Positions 1 to 14,806 of a stretch of 64,000 nt of DNA are shown here, one piece after another (within the stretch, counting starts at the first letter, position 1; every line of letters starts with the position of its first letter). The notes beneath the pieces were generated by a model that was not told where the DNA came from, did not search any database, and worked only from the letters and a program-made list of their open reading frames with translations. Location: assembly GCA_025093555.1 (NCBI GenBank), contig JAIWNF010000020.1, positions 729,120-793,119 of the forward strand, given 5' to 3'. The stretch comes from Circinella umbellata (taxonomy: Eukaryota > Mucoromycota > Mucoromycetes > Mucorales > Lichtheimiaceae). A program made the position numbers and the translations under genes.

Positions 1-3000
1 AAGTCCCTTCGAGATGGGGGGATGATACACAAAAAAAAACCCTTTTTTTTCTTACTCCTTTTTGGCACCACTTATTTTAGTTATTATATTACAACAAAAA
101 CTTCATCAGTGTCATATATGGCGCCATTGCCCCTATACACTCCGTCATTTTTTTTCGTTTTCATCCATTGATTTTTATTTCTAAATAGCAACAATGGCGT
201 ATGTAGTAATAAAAAGGCGAGGAATAAGAATAAATATATAAAGTTCACAACACAAAAAAGTGTCATATGCTTTTTAGAAAACGAAAAAGTAAAATGGGGG
301 GGGTGACAAGTATTTTTTTTTATATATTATAATTTCTTTTACTTTGAGTAATAACTCAATTTGGATGTGTTTTAAAAAAAAGATAAGAAAATGAGCATAA
401 TATAAAATAAGCATAATGAAGAACAACTTTATCAGGAACGAAAAGAAAAAAAAAAGAAGCATTCTTAGTGGTGCTCGATAAGGTAATCACTTAAGATAGC
501 AAAACTTGTTTTTTTTTTCATTTCGTTTTGCTGATACTCTTATCACTGAAAAGTCATGCGGCGATTCTCATACGAGAAAACATTGTCTGCACACATCTTT
601 AACTTATATGTAATAAGAAGATTACCAATACTCTTTTACTCTGACCGGGAATTACTCTCCGTCCACACGTGTTAGCATAAAAATCATATAACCCCAATGC
701 TATATGTCATAGGAGCATAAACTATTTTTTAATTATTTTAATTTTTGAACTAAAATGGGTATATAAAAAATTATAAAGTACTGTCCACATGGCGTTTTTT
801 TTAAAAAAGAAAACTTTACCACGACTGTCAAGACACAGAACTTTGTAAAAAAATTTTATTACTATTACTGTTGTTGGGGAAGCTCAAGAAAAGATTTAAA
901 ATAAATAATGCCACAAGTAATAGCAACCAAGAGATAGAAAATCTTGGAAAGGGAAATCAAATCCAGCGGAATGATTGGCTAGTATCGGGTTACATCGGGT
1001 TATCGCACAGAATACAATAAACAAGATATGTAGTTGACGAGGGACGTTGATCCCGTCTTTTCGGGTTACAAAAATAACTCTTTTTAATGCATTATTTTAT
1101 GGCGATCTCTCTCTCTCTCTTTCTTGCTTCATCCTTACGCTTCCGGAAAAAATTTCCAAACAGGTGGTACAATTCAAATGGGCTAAAGAAAACAATAATA
1201 ATCATTTTTACCCGCTCTTTTTTATTTTAAAATTCTGTTGTATATTATTGACTTCTCTATCGATAAGTATCCTATTTTAGAATATATCGCTGCTTATTGT
1301 TATTTGTATACTCACTTGACCATGATATAAATAATATTTTATTGTGTTTACAAGAACAAGTCACTTTAATTTATAAAACCACTTTTTCGGAACCAACAAT
1401 AATTATTGTCTTTTTGCCGTACTCGCAATAAAAAAAAAAAGATGACCCAAGAGTTTCTATTTCACTGACTCGCATTGATAAAGGAGTATATGACTTTTGT
1501 TTCTTCAGTCGCATGTTATCAGAAGAATCACATGACTGTTCTGATTACGTATGTACATTATTTTGTTTATGCTGCATAAACATTTAAGCATATTTTTGTT
1601 GGCACAGCTTTTTATCTTTTTTTTTTATAACACCCAATTCTTCTTTGAAGAGGAAAAAAAAATAGAAATCGCTGTTTATTTTGGTAATTGACGATCTGGG
1701 TATAAAACAAATGATCAAAGCGTTTGTATTTATTTTATCTTCAAACGTTAATAAATCCGAATCAGGAACCATTGGTAAAAACATTAGCCGCCAGGGTCAA
1801 AGGCTCTTTTTATAAGTCTGTGCGGAGGCATTATAACAACAAACCAAGTTAATTACGAAAGAGTATAGTCTCATTACTGTCATCGAATAACACCGCTTTT
1901 TTTTTTCATCTTTCGTAACTTTTAGCATTATATTTCGAAAAAAAAATTGCCAATGTTATATCTTAGGATTACTCTAGAAGACAAAAATGTTTTAGGAATA
2001 AATATGTGGTGTTATATACATCGTCATTATACATTTAGTCTGTGGCTCTATTTTATGCAGAGTAATTAAAACATCACTAGAATGAAATGACTGTTGTTTC
2101 TTGAAGCGCTATTTTAGTAATACTTCTGCACTATTAAAGCTTCACTATATTTTTGATCGTGGAGAAGTGCCTATTTGATTTTTTTTTCTTTGAACTATAG
2201 ACCAGAACTGGTTGTTGTTCTCAACAAAGCCATAATTAATTTCTACAATGTGGGATTATGTATATTAACAATATCAAAAATAATTGACCAAAAATTCGAT
2301 CCTGTTACTACACCCTATATAGTACTTCTTGGTAATTGATGTGCTTGGGAATAAACATATCTCGAGTTGTTGTATACGGGCTATTTGATCCTCGTGTAAA
2401 CTTGCTAACAAAAACTTGTATTTTTTTCCTTTTCTTTTTCAAAAGGCTTGAAGGGAAGGGTGTTCTAGTTTTGTGAAAAGGTATACATTGAATTAAATTA
2501 TAAGTTATTATTGTCTTATGTTTGATTTCATATATTATTAGTAGTACAATAGGATAATGTAGGAGATTGCAGATCATTCATGGATAACGATAAATCGGCT
2601 TTATTCTACTATGTGCAAATCTTTCAACTTTCGAATCGTGTGCGTGAGAGCAGTTTCCAGGTTTTTGTAGCATAATGAAGAAGCTTATTACTTTTATAGA
2701 TAAGCCTTCAATGATTAGTTAACGTAAAAACTTAAGTCTAAAGATAAACGAAAAAAATACTACACCAATAAATATGCTGATTTCTTTATATATTTTGCTA
2801 CGTTATCAGAATATACATATACTGTACATATTATATCAATAGATAATAAAAGCAGAGTATGTCAACGAAATAGTTTTGATTTATAACTGTTTAGAACTAT
2901 AAAGCTTCAAAATAAGATAGCATTGCTTTGGTTAACCAACATAATATTATACGCGCACCAGTCTCCATTAGTAGTCCAGGACATTGTTGTAACATAAAAT

Positions 3001-4810
3001 TAAGATGGTAAGACACATCTTTAGAATATTTTAGCTTTACAATAAGCTAATTAATAAATTATAGAGTATTACACAGAATATAGTGCAATAAATTAAAGGC
3101 AAAAGCAAGATAGGTACTGTGAGAAGAAATTGAATATTAGAACCTCGATTTATGCATTGTTTAATAATAATTTAATTTTATAAAGGTAAACCGAAACCAT
3201 AACTCTTTTCTAGGTAAATCAAAATAAATCAGGTATCATACATTGTGCAAAGGAATATCAGCAAAGTTTTTACCATTATAAATCCATGAAATAAATAACT
3301 GAATACAATAAATCAGCAGCCTTTTTTATTGTTACTAATAATCATCGATTTTGGGCGTAAAATTTCTGAAATCGCTGGTGATACACTGGTTACTGCAAGT
3401 AGTACTGCGTCTAACAACCTTATCGTTTGATTTCTATCTTTTTCAATACCATTTACTATTATGTATATTCCGTCTTGTATCGCGCGAATTATATACACAT
3501 TCATATCATATCTATAAATTTTTGAAACCTCACCGTGTTTATTAAAAGATCAAAAAATCCAGGTTTTAAGCATACAAAAATAAATAAATAAAAGCCAGCA
3601 ATATGGTAACGTAAGCATGTTATAAATGCGTTGCGCTCATACAATAAAGCACTGTTTGACAATTGCACCCATTTATTAGCTTTAACGCTGTTAGTCAATT
3701 TTTGAATTATTACATTATTTACGACAACGCAAGATACCATTATAGTTCATGATCTCTGTCTACTATCATATGCTAAATTTATGCTTTTTTTCTATGCAAC
3801 ATAAAATAAATTCATGTTGGTACTGAAATGACTAATACGGCCATAGATCAGCGAGTATGCAACCTGTTTTCTACTAGTATATACTAAATATGTTTATATC
3901 ATTTTTTTAATATATAGCAATTAGCTCTCATGTCAATTTTGGTAACTTTTACCATTTGTGGTTGTGGTAGTACGTAAATTCTGAAAAAAATTCTACTTAT
4001 TGTTGTGTGTGGAATTAAGAGATTGTATGTGCATATCATAGCTATATTAACAGACTTGTCCTTAAAAAGGTTACTTTATAATATATATTTACGTAGCTTA
4101 AATGGCAGAATGTATATAGCTTTTTCAATATTAAACAACTGTTGACGAAGTGTCTCTTGTAATCATTGTTGGGAAGTAATAGAACTTACCTTTCTTGCAG
4201 CAAATCAGAAAAAAAAGCCACTCTGACCAAAATGGTAAAGTACAGAAAAAAAATAAACACCAGAAAAAAATACAAGTGTAGTTCATGCAGTTAAAAGATC
4301 GATTAAGTTAAAGGAGTCTAGAAGGTCGCGCGGATTTATAACATTACTTATTAGTTTGAATTATAATAAATGATTAATTTCGAAGTGGGTGAAAAGCTAT
4401 ATAATATTTGTGATGTTACTTTTGCACTACCCAATATATAATAGATTCATAATAGCATGAAATATACATCATATATCTGAAGAGATCTTGAATTATAAGT
4501 GTATTTAATGCTTAATTATGGCACGTGGAATAACTGTGCTTCGACTATGGAATCATTATCAATCGAAAAAAAAAAAACCATGCACAAATGTATCGTTACA
4601 CCAATTTATCATAAAAAATTAAGGAGTCAGAAAAACTTCTAGTGAATAATTAAGTGGCAAATCGGTCATTCATCGTCACCAGACGATAACCAAAAACCTG
4701 CATGATATTTTACTGCTGTCGTACCTGGTGAGACCAGAAAACCCTTTTTATTTTCCTTTTTATTTTGTTCTTCTTTTCTTCTTTCTTTAACATAACAATT
4801 TTACATTGTC
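1..4810. other. AT-rich region without a convincing gene
   Basis: Very AT-rich with many A and T homopolymers. No open frame here shows recognisable domains or a credible spliced structure. The only stretch with somewhat protein-like composition is the pair of minus-strand ORFs at 3313-3740, listed separately. Confidence 0.6.
3313..3740 (-). other. Unrecognised pair of short minus-strand ORFs, possible gene relic
   Basis: Two minus-strand ORFs of 79 and 63 codons (3501-3740, then 3313-3504) overlap by four bases in different frames. Both have more balanced residue composition than the flanking AT-rich DNA. A GTGAGG donor-like site lies near the end of the first, so they could be two exons or one gene broken by a frameshift. 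I recognise no family. A chance pair of ORFs is quite possible. Confidence 0.15.
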
Positions 4811-5933
4811 ATGAAATCACCATTGTCATCACAAAGCCCATTCCGTTTATTAACTACCGGATTTTTCGCAGGTGTTTTATGCACCTTTCTCATGTCTTGT
4901 GCTTTTACAGGTACAAGCCATAATGAAGCAACTGGAGCTCACTGGGGTTCTTTAGTTCGTCGTCAAGAAGATAATTCGGGTATTCTTAAACTCGGCAATC
5001 CTGGTAAAGTATAACACTTTTATACATACAATCATTTATATGCATAAATATTAACATATTTTTTTCTTGGGGGGGGGTTTTCTCGGTTATAGGTCCGGTT
5101 GTTGACTTGTTACAGCGACAACGATATGTTTCTTCATACGATCGTCGAAATCGCCTCCCTCATTGGGTTGGTGAACATCTCACACTTGAATCACTTGAAG
5201 CTGGTGAAAATGTTGATCGCGATAAGTCAAGCTTCAAGGAAGATACTGCTATTCCAGAAATTTTCCGTGCTCTTTTAAAGGACTACAGTGGTAGTGGCTA
5301 TGACCGAGGTCACATGGCACCTGCGGCCGATGCACTTGCTACCCAAGAGGGTATGGATGAAACCTTTTTGTTAACAAACATGTCTCCTCAAGTGGGTAAT
5401 GGTTTCAATCGTCATTGTAAGTTTTTCTTTCTTTCTTTCTCTCCCTCTTCTTAATTCTTTCATTTTCTGATCACTAATTTTATAACTACCTTTTTTTAAA
5501 AAAAGATTGGGCTTACCTTGAAGGATTTGCACGCGATTTAACCAAAAATCACACTGATGTTTATGTGTACACCGGTCCACTGTTCCTTCCTCGTAGCAAT
5601 CAAAGCGGATATGTTGATATCGATCAAGAAAAAGCAGGCACTAGTGCCGTTTCTGGATATTTTATCCAGTATCCCCTTCTTGGCGATGTACCCAATGTAG
5701 CAGTACCCACACATTTCTTCAAGGTTATACTTGCGTCGTCTGGTAGTGGAGATGCTTACACATTGGGTGCATTTGTTTTACCCAATGAAGCCATTGATAG
5801 TAAGACACCATTGACTGATTTCCAAGTTAAATTGGATTCTGTTGAACGCGTTTCAGGATTACAATTTTTCAGCGAATTGGATCGAAGTTCATTTGGTGAC
5901 CTTTGCTCTACCGACAGTTGTAAACTGCAGTAA
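4811..5933 (+). CDS. NUC1: DNA/RNA non-specific endonuclease (NUC1 / endonuclease G type)
   Basis: Model: exons 4811-5003, 5093-5416 and 5506-5933; 314 residues with all junctions in frame. The family is the beta-beta-alpha-metal, sugar-non-specific nucleases of mitochondria, which cut DNA and RNA during recombination, mtDNA turnover and cell death. The catalytic DRGHMAP motif is visible in exon 2 (about residue 125), with His as the general base. The downstream TNMSPQVGNGFNRH segment supplies the metal-binding Asn. Exon 3 carries the conserved YWAYLEGFARDL and VYVYTGPLFLP segments. The N-terminus has a hydrophobic stretch at about residues 17-32 after a short polar lead, which would suit membrane or mitochondrial targeting. 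The start is the first in-frame ATG, behind a pyrimidine-rich leader. An AATAAA-like signal follows near 6051. The intron interrupting codons Gly/Pro is 89 bases with a run of ten G residues. Confidence 0.9.
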
Positions 5934-8720
5934 TTCCTTATTATTATTATATCAATATAACCCTTATTCTTGATTTTTCAAATTATTACGTATAACTTCT
6001 ATTATATAAACTTGCCCTTGTTTATAACTATACAAATATATAAATTTTCGAATAAATGCGCTGTTTATTTATTTGATTAACTATGATACATTTTCGTTTC
6101 ATCCACTTACACCATAAAATTAAACTGCTTTCTGATGGGTTGCTCTTAAATTTCTTACCATGGAGGTAACAGCTTATTCATTAGAAAAAATAATAGTAGT
6201 AAATTTTGGCGTATCTGACACTTTCAAGCGATTGAATTAATCACTATTTTTATGATACAATTAATACTATTTAGATAACGTTGTTTTGAGAATCATCAAA
6301 ATACCAACCACGTACCAAAAATGATATAAATATCATCATTTACTTGCAACAATCTACAGAAATCACAAAAAAAAAATCCAGCAATACCGTCGGAATTAAT
6401 TCAAGATCACTCAAGAGAACTACCTTCAGGTTTTATTTGGTCGATCATAGTGCTACTTCATTGGACCCTGAATTTTTCATATGGTGTATTAAACATAAAT
6501 ACATATAACAGCCGGCAACTACCCTTTTTTTTTCCATCTGTCAAATATTATTTGTCGCCAAACATCGCATTGAATGCATTAAGAAAATCGTGTCAGAAAT
6601 AAATTTGGTACGGAAAAAGCTCTAAGAATTTGAATTTTCGGCCACCTGGCTGGGGATTCCCAGATTTCGAACAGCTGAAATAGCAGTGTGTCACCATATA
6701 ATAATAGGGGGTGCAATATAAACTCTCTTGACAGGGTGATCTTGTGTTGCTTAAATCGCATGTGTTAAAAGGCTTCCGTCAACATCTTGTGACGCGCGGA
6801 TCTTTTTCTTTAAAAGGATCTATACTTTTTTTTTAATTTTAAACCCTCTTTTATAATAGGCACAAAAAGCATAAATTAGAATGCTGTAGGGGATTTTATT
6901 GTAACTGCTGAAGTGAATTAATTCGACCTATTAACAACCACTCGGATGGAACAGGAAAGTAACAAAGGGATCGCGTGGCCCATACTTTGGTCTCAATAGA
7001 ACAACAAAATAAGATCATAAATAGTGCGATGCTTAAAAAAACGAAGAGATTTAAAGATCTTGGATGAATCTTTTGTTGTAGCACCAAAACCGATCCTGGC
7101 CTGCTTTTTAAATCGATTGATGACAACGATATCTTTACAATAATAGAAGAAAATAAAATAGTAGCTTACAAGCGCATGATGACACCACTAAGATCGTTGT
7201 CCCTAAAATGAATCGACCTCATATAAAACTAGAAAGCCAAAGAGACTTTTTCAGCTTATCGAAAAAAGTAGACTATTTTATAAAGTCAGTCATACTTCTC
7301 TGCTATCATAAAGATATCGAATTTGTTTTTGTTTTTGTTGAGTGGTTCTTCAGGATCTTCTTTCTTAAGAAAAGAATGAGAAAAATGAAATGATAATGCG
7401 TTCAATTACAGTAAGATTCTCTTTTCACTTTGTCATCAAAAATCATAGTCATATGAGACACTTATCTATTATTCCTTTTATATGTGCTCGTAATCCTATC
7501 TTAATGAGGGGTGCGATTGTTAAATAAGTGGCTCTCTTTCAACTTCTCAAGTTCATTTTTCATCTTTGAAGTATTGTTATACGTGATAATAATGACAGTA
7601 TTATTATTTTTTATGACACTTGCTGTGTTCGTAATATTGCATTTACACCCAGAAAAGAATTAGTCTTTTTTTTTTCTGTTTTATCCCGTTGGACGCACTT
7701 TGTGTGAAAAAGTAAAATAGGTGCTTTTTCTATTGAATTGAATGTTATAAATTTATTAGTGAAGAGCAACAATAATGAATTGTACGCAGATGCATTGTCT
7801 TCCGAATTATCCCCTTATCCTTGCGTCATATGTCAAGAAACGAATGAGTACTGACAACTGTTAAAAAACTGTTGGGAAGATTAAGGGTGTGTTACATTAA
7901 CTTAGTAGTATCTATTAGGTTGTGATAGGTCAGTTCTTAGATGGCTGTGGATGATATAGAAAATTGTTCTCACACACTTTATTGACACTAGTATCAAACC
8001 CACCCACTGTTTTGTGACTATCGCTCTCTCTTTTTTGTACCAACGTTCAGCTGATGGACTATATCCCAAGGCCAGCGTTGTCATGGAACTTTTAAGTTTA
8101 TCTCATGTTGACTTAATACATTCTTGACAGCTATTACTGTCGATTGAAAAAAATGTATAATAAAAGATTCAAATTGATGTTTCTGACTTGAACTGAGCTT
8201 ACATGAGCTCCTTGACAAGCATGATTCTCCGTTTAAAGAAACCCCATGGTTAACATAAAAAGAACCGAGGGCATCTACATACAATTATATATGATCAGCT
8301 TTAATGGTAAATCAACACTTTGGGCTGTCTTAATTTTTACATTTTTTTATTCAAATGTCTCATATGTTTTTTATTAGATGCAGCAAGTTAGCATTCATTA
8401 AATACTATAACAAAAACATCATATTGTTGTTCTGTTGTTGGCAGCATAAAAAAAATAACATGTAGTAAAAATGTTGATATGTACAAATGAAAAAAAAAGA
8501 CTTTAAACTCTCCAAACGCAATATAATTTGAGGATAACGCGGTATGTATTAACATTTCTCTATTTGTATTTTTTTACTGCTCATTATTAGTTGTCAGCAG
8601 TAAAGAAATCCATATGCAAAAAAAAAAAAAACACTCCGCACAAATTAACTTTCAACATCGCGCGAGTGGCCCAAGGTTGTAAAGTAGCACGTTCTTTTTA
8701 CTTTTACAACTTTAAAGGTT
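5934..8720. other. Intergenic, no supported gene
   Basis: About 2.8 kb between the nuclease gene and Sec3. Minus-strand ORFs at 7902-8284 and a start-less open plus-strand frame near 6375-6600 (encoding ELPSGFIWSIIV) were examined. None shows a recognisable domain or consistent splicing. Confidence 0.5.
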
Positions 8721-11700
8721 ATGGCATCTGAAGCAGTACGCCAAGCCATTATAGATTCTTTATTTTCACCCGATTCTGGAGGTAAATAAAAACTTGTCAT
8801 CATTATATATACGAAACACCATTGGAAAATATTAGAATTGAAGAAAAAGAAAGAGTCTACAATACATTTGAAAAACGATCGATGGTCTTTTTTTAAAAAA
8901 AAATATACGAACACTTTTGGGAATTATATATATTTTTAGGTGCGGCAGAAAAACTCCTTATTCATCTTAAAGTATTTGAAGATGTAAAGCAAACAGATCC
9001 TAGCGCGAAAAATAGTGGTAAACAACCACAGATCGTCGGGAAACCTAGATACCTTTGTTTAACTCGTAAGTCATAAAAGTAATTAATAGAAAGTGAGTGA
9101 TATTTTATATTAATTAGTATAAAAATTAACATGACATATATATACTATTTATAGAGAAACGTAATAAGATCCGTTTATATAAAACAAAGCGAAATCAAAA
9201 TGGTGCATTTACGATAGGAAAAACGTGGTCACTTGATGATATCAGACAAATTGAAGCAATTGATGTAAGAAGGCATTTATGTATTATCAATCCGAATATT
9301 GGGTTAAGCGATATATTTACAAATAATTATAACAATAGGCAAATCAATTCTCAATGACATTAAACAAAACATATGTTTGGGCAGTGGAAAGACCAAGGGA
9401 TAAACTTGTATTTATGGCACACATTGTGGATGTAAGAGTTTCTCTTTCTAATTAGTATAAAAAGAGAAAGGGATAAATTATTTATGGAGACCTTTTTTTT
9501 TTGGAATTTTTAGGCTTCTCAACGATTTCTCGGTAAATCACCCCGTCTCATAAATGTTGATGAGAGTTATTTATTACGTTGTAAGTGCTATTAAAGTTAT
9601 TGCTCTATGGATATACTCGTTGCTAAACAAAATATTTCTTTTACTTGTATATAACAAAATAGACCTTGCCAATCCAACTGCAATCCCACCATCTTCATCC
9701 TCAAATTCTTCCGGTATGATACCGCCTGTATCACCTTCTACAACAAGCTCACCTGGAGTAATGGGATCACCAACAACTTCTTCACCTTCACTTACACCAT
9801 CTTCTTCGGGTTATAAACAACACCATTCTGAAAACAATGATCCTCGTTCTTATTCTTCTCCTTCACCTAAAATGTCTCCTGAGCGAACTAAAAATTCACC
9901 ATTATCTCCGTCTGCAGGTTCAGCAGCAACAGCAGCAGCATTACCTGTTGCTAGTCGTCCTGCGCCATCACCACCTATAGCAACCACAATTGTATCTCCC
10001 CCCCTTGGTGCTACTAGATCCTCTCAACGAGCTGTGGAAATATCTCCTCCAATGAACAATCAACCTAGTGGTAAATGTCCTCACGATATTTATTTTTTAA
10101 AGGGGTAAAAAATATGATTAATATTATCACTCATCTTTCTAAATACCAAACATACCACACGCTGTTTTTTTAGAAGAGCCACTGATCTCTAAACAACGCT
10201 ACCCTCCACCGATAGATCCTAAAGAGAAAGAACGTGAAGAACGTAGAGAGCGTGAACGGGCTCGAGAGATACGGCGCGAACGTGAAAAACGAGAAAAACA
10301 AGCACAGCAAGAAAAAGGTATATAGATATATCCATATTGTAGTGATAATACTGTTATATTAAAGCATATTAATAACAACAATGACCTTACAGAAAAACTA
10401 CGCAAGGTAGCAGAAATGCAAGAAAAGATGGCAGAAAAGGCTTCATTGATGAATGTAGAAGAGTTATTAGCAGATTTCAATTGGAAAACAAGTGGAAATG
10501 CAGCAGCTCTTGAAAAACGATTATTAGGTGAATTACATGCTTTGGAGGCTGTAAGTTTTTCTATCTCTTGAACAACATAGGCAAAAAAAAAAGTGGGAGG
10601 AGAGGAGAAAAAAAAACTGTTTATCCGTGCTTAAATTTTTTTTTTAAAAATATTGGTTTAGGCCAATGTACATGCTATTATTCAATCCGATGAACGTGTT
10701 CGTACAGTGGTTGATCAAATTGACGCAGCTTTAGGTGAACTCGATAGTATGGATAGTTGGCTATTATTATACAGTGCAGAACTCAATGTATGTTATCTTT
10801 TTTTTTTGTACAAGTCGGACGAAAATACTGAATAATAGTAACAATTTACACATATATAGAGTATGGGTGATGATATCCGAGAAATCGAATCACAAAACCG
10901 TGGTTTACAAATTCTTGCACAAAATCAACATAATCTTGGACGTGAACTTGATGATTTATTGGTAAAGAAAAAATATGATACACTTTTATTTAAGCTGAAA
11001 GTATTATTATTATGCAAGTAAAATTCATACATATGTATGTATATATATATATATGTAGAATGCAATTACGATACCCCGATCATGTCTTGATAGTCTCAAA
11101 TATGATCCAATGGATACAGCAGAGAATGTTGACCAAATTCAACGAGCAGCTGAAAAAGTACAACAAGTGTTGAAAATTAAATTAGGTGATGGTATGCAAA
11201 ATATGAAAGCTGTTCAAGAACGTATGGCTGTTTATAATTCCCATAGCAACAAATTCAGTGCTCGTATCTTTGATTTCATGAAAAGTCAATTTGATAAGCA
11301 GGTAAATATTGTTTGATTTATGATATATATATATAGAAACAATTTTAATTGTAATAATCAAAAGTTTGGATGCATAGAGGCACAGTAATAATATAACATA
11401 TTATGCATATATATTTATAGGCCGAGAATCAAAAAGCTGTTAGTGTACGTACCCCCTCATCAAATTCACGTAAACAACAGCAAACATTAGTTGCTATGCC
11501 GCATACTGTGATTGAAGACAACTTGATTAAATATCAAGGATTTTCATTATGGGAAAAAGAAATGGAACCACGTATGTATAGTGAACTACAAAGATATTAT
11601 GCACAGACCATGGCTCCCCTATATGAAAGTGATACCCGTGAGTTGATCGATGGCGTACGACCTCTTTACACAACTTTACGTAATCGTGGTTTGGATGAGC

Positions 11701-13522
11701 TGGAATACATTTTCAAACCCGAAGAATCGAGACCTGTACGTGCATTAGCTTATGGTGCTAATTTAAGGAGCGAAGATTCGAGAACACATCGTTACCGTCA
11801 AATGTTACGCGGTTCGGTGGAAGGCGTTATTGGTGGTAGTAGTTCATCAATCGATGGTGATGAACGTGCAGCAGATGATGTAAGTGTTAAATATATATAT
11901 ATACATATGATTATGTCACAAAATCTAACAAAAACATATTAGTCTTTTGCACAATTGATGGCTCAAACTACAATGCTAGTAACACGAGAACAAAATTTTA
12001 TGTGTGATTTATTTCAATATTCACAAGGTGCACCCAAATCATTTTTGGAACGAGGACCCGTCTTTGCTCAAATACCCAATACCAACGAACTATGTGGTCG
12101 TCGAGAAAAACCACGCGATATTAAGATGTCCAAAAAGATCCTGTAAGTTTTTTTTCTTTGAAGAGGGAAAGAGTGTGATCGATTGAGGAAGGTTCAACGA
12201 GAAAGAGCAAGTAACAAGTATTAACATTCTCAAAATTATGAATGTTTAGTGATTGGATGGAAATTATATTTGAAACATTGGAACCAAGTATTGTTGGTTT
12301 ACTGGAATATGGTGTCAAGAGTGATCCTACACAAGCGGCTAGTATGCTGGCATCAGTCGAGTTTCAAAATGATAAGTGGTTAGGTTCGGACCAGGAATTC
12401 ATGCTACGTCTATGTAACTCATTAATGCAACGTTTGACTCGCATGTTTGAAAGGTTTGTATCTGATCAGCTGAAGATCATTGAAGACACAAAAGTGAGCA
12501 CAAAGAAGCGTAGAGGTATTCTACCGTTTTTCCGCACTTTTCCTGTAAGTATTTCATATACACATATATACGCGAATACACATTCTTTTGTTTATTATTC
12601 TACATATAATAATAACAATAGTAATTGCTAAAAAAACTGTTCATTTTTTCTTATTATATTAGTTGTTTGCTATACGACTTGAAGTAGCGGCAACCAATGT
12701 TGAACCTGATTCACAAACACGACAAACTGTGAATGATGCTTATGAAAAGATCATCAATGCCATGATGTCTAGTTTGGATTCGATTGCGAAAGAAACAGAT
12801 CAAACGGGTGATGATAAGGAACAATTAAATGCAAATATCATGTATATTGGTAGGTGTTTTTAACAATTTTATTATACATAATTCAATCCAACTCAACCTT
12901 TTCCCATTTTTTTTTCGTTTTTTTCTTTTTTCTTTAGAAAATATGCATCATTTCCATCACGAACTTCGATCCAATAAACTTCATGTTTTGGAAAAATGGA
13001 TTAAATACGCTAAAAGCCATTATGATACCAGTCTGAATGCATATATCAAGGTTGTTATCCGCCGTCCTCTTGGAAAATTATTAGAATTTTTTGAAGGTGT
13101 TGATAATCTCATGCATACAAGCACACCTGAAGAAGTTCAATTCCATATGAACTATAACAAGGCTCAATTACGTAAAGTCATTACTATGTATCCAGCTAAA
13201 GAGGTCAGTTTATAGGTCTTTATGTGTTATATAAAAAAAAGTATTGATTTATTGATATTCATACATATATATATATATATATGCATAATAGATTAAGAAA
13301 TCTTTGGAACAATTGTATAAACGAGTCGATAAACATTTCTCGGAAGAAGAAGGATTACTTCAAGTAGTATGGCGTGGTATCCAAGAAGAATTTATTCAAC
13401 AACATGAAAAGATGGAACATTTAATCCTCAAGTGTTATCCAGATACTCGCTTACATCTTGAATTTTCTATCGATGATTTACTTTCAATGATGAGTGAATT
13501 AGCTCGTAAAGTACACTTGTAA
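8721..13522 (+). CDS. SEC3: Exocyst complex component Sec3
   Basis: Seventeen-exon model: 8721-8781, 8940-9065, 9155-9264, 9339-9431, 9514-9580, 9663-10070, 10174-10317, 10393-10550, 10662-10787, 10860-10961, 11059-11301, 11421-11879, 11943-12142, 12250-12544, 12663-12849, 12938-13203, 13292-13522. It gives 1091 residues in one frame. Exons 2-5 encode the N-terminal PIP2-binding PH-like domain of Sec3 (KTWSLDDIRQIEAID, then MTLNKTYVWAVERPRDKLVF). A Ser/Pro-rich linker follows (exon 6), then a charged coiled coil rich in Glu and Arg (exons 7-8, KEREERRERERAREIRRERE). The rest is the long helical Sec3 C-terminal region ending in KVHL. Sec3 marks polarised exocytosis sites and tethers secretory vesicles to the plasma membrane with Rho GTPases; in this organism that would mean hyphal tips. 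The ATG at 8721 gives the only N-terminus that joins the PH domain in frame. Confidence 0.9.
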
Positions 13523-14589
13523 AATTCATGTTACTCTAATATAAATATACACACTTAAAAATAATAATATACAACTTTACTGTTATAATTATAATAATAT
13601 CTTTTATCCATTCTTTTATCAATTAATTACTACAAGAACTATTTCTTGTGCCTGACAATTTCTTTTCTTGACTATTGTCATATTACTAATTACAAGATAT
13701 TCTTTTAATTAGATCTAACCAACTTATTGAACATTTATAATATCAATGATGATGATATGATACATAACATAATTATTATCCTTATATACTATTGAAAAAA
13801 AAAAGATCTCAATCCAAAAATAAAAATAGAAATAGGATATATTCCACACATGACATAAATCGTATATAATCAAAAAAAAAGCAAAAGAAGGCCAAAAAAT
13901 AATAATAATGATGATAATATGTTGAACCCGTATCTGTCCCTGTGCCTTACACTACCGAGCACCAGGTCTACCGGAGTCCTTTTAATCTAGGTTTCCATTA
14001 AAAAAATAAATCCTTCTCGGCTGGCAAAACATTAGCTCATTAAACTTTTAGCATAATATCTTTGGCCGGGAAACCTTCAGCAAAAGAAAAGAAAAAGAAC
14101 ATATGAAAAGAAAAAGAAAAAGAAACAAGAAAAAAAGACAATGGCTTTCAAGTGAATGAGAACCTGTCATCTTAATCCTTTTGTTTCCCCTTTTTTTTCT
14201 AATATGGATTTTCATTTTTTGCCAAAGTGAATAGTGAAGAAAGAAATTTTTTCCGTTTGAAAAGAAAATTTATACCTCCTCACAAAACAGACTGTTTTTT
14301 CCTTTTATGGACTTTTATCTAATCTTCGTTTTTATTTTGAATTCAGGACGTACTATTAAAACAGGCAAAGAAAGTGATCGATAGTGAGGTCTGTAGGGTA
14401 GACCAAATAACGAGAAATAGTGAAAGACGCTCCACTCTATTGTTATTTGTATAAATAAAAACCATGACGAGCAGCTATTAATGTATTTTGTCAAGACAAA
14501 AAATTTTTAGAGTGAAAAAAGATTGGTGATTTTTAGCTACGCCGGACTTTTTCGACTTTCTGGTGATTTTAGGGAAGTCCCCGTTTTTC
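13523..14589. other. Intergenic AT-rich DNA downstream of Sec3
   Basis: A/T-rich with several oligo-A and GAAAAAGAAA purine tracts (14085-14140). No gene is visible. It ends where similarity to the inverted-arm element begins. Confidence 0.5.
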
Positions 14590-14637
14590 ACCGATTTCTC
14601 AATCTCTTTACTATTTGAATGACTATAGTTACGTAGG

Positions 14638-14806
14638 AAGCAAAACATGACAAAGGAATCCTCGCAGCTATGCTTCGCGCCCCTGTAGAAGGTAACATGT
14701 GCATATGCCTTGTGTCCTAAGTGGCAGTCGTTGCATTCATTCGCGTGCATGTTTGTGTCGAATCGACTGGTAGCGTCGTCATGTTTAGCTTTCTTCTGTT
14801 AAGCAT
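14638..14806. repeat. Subterminal ~165-bp unit, outer left copy
   Basis: Direct repeat of 14957-15118 about 318 bases away, both containing CATGACAAAGGAATCCTCGC and later TAGCGTCGTCATGTTTAGCT. The third copy is the reverse complement at 23518-23662. Flanking similarity (CCGATTTCTC... against CCGACTTCTT...) suggests this outer copy, not the inner one, is the original left terminus. Confidence 0.75.

Noticed and set aside
7902..8284. Two minus-strand ORFs of 60 and 67 codons
   Set aside because: No domain, no consistent splice joint between them, and no other support; left as intergenic.
9554..9662. N-terminal extension MLMRVIYYVV before Sec3 exon 6
   Set aside because: It is intron sequence between a GTAAGT donor at 9581 and the AATAG acceptor at 9662; the spliced joint preserves the frame from the PH domain.
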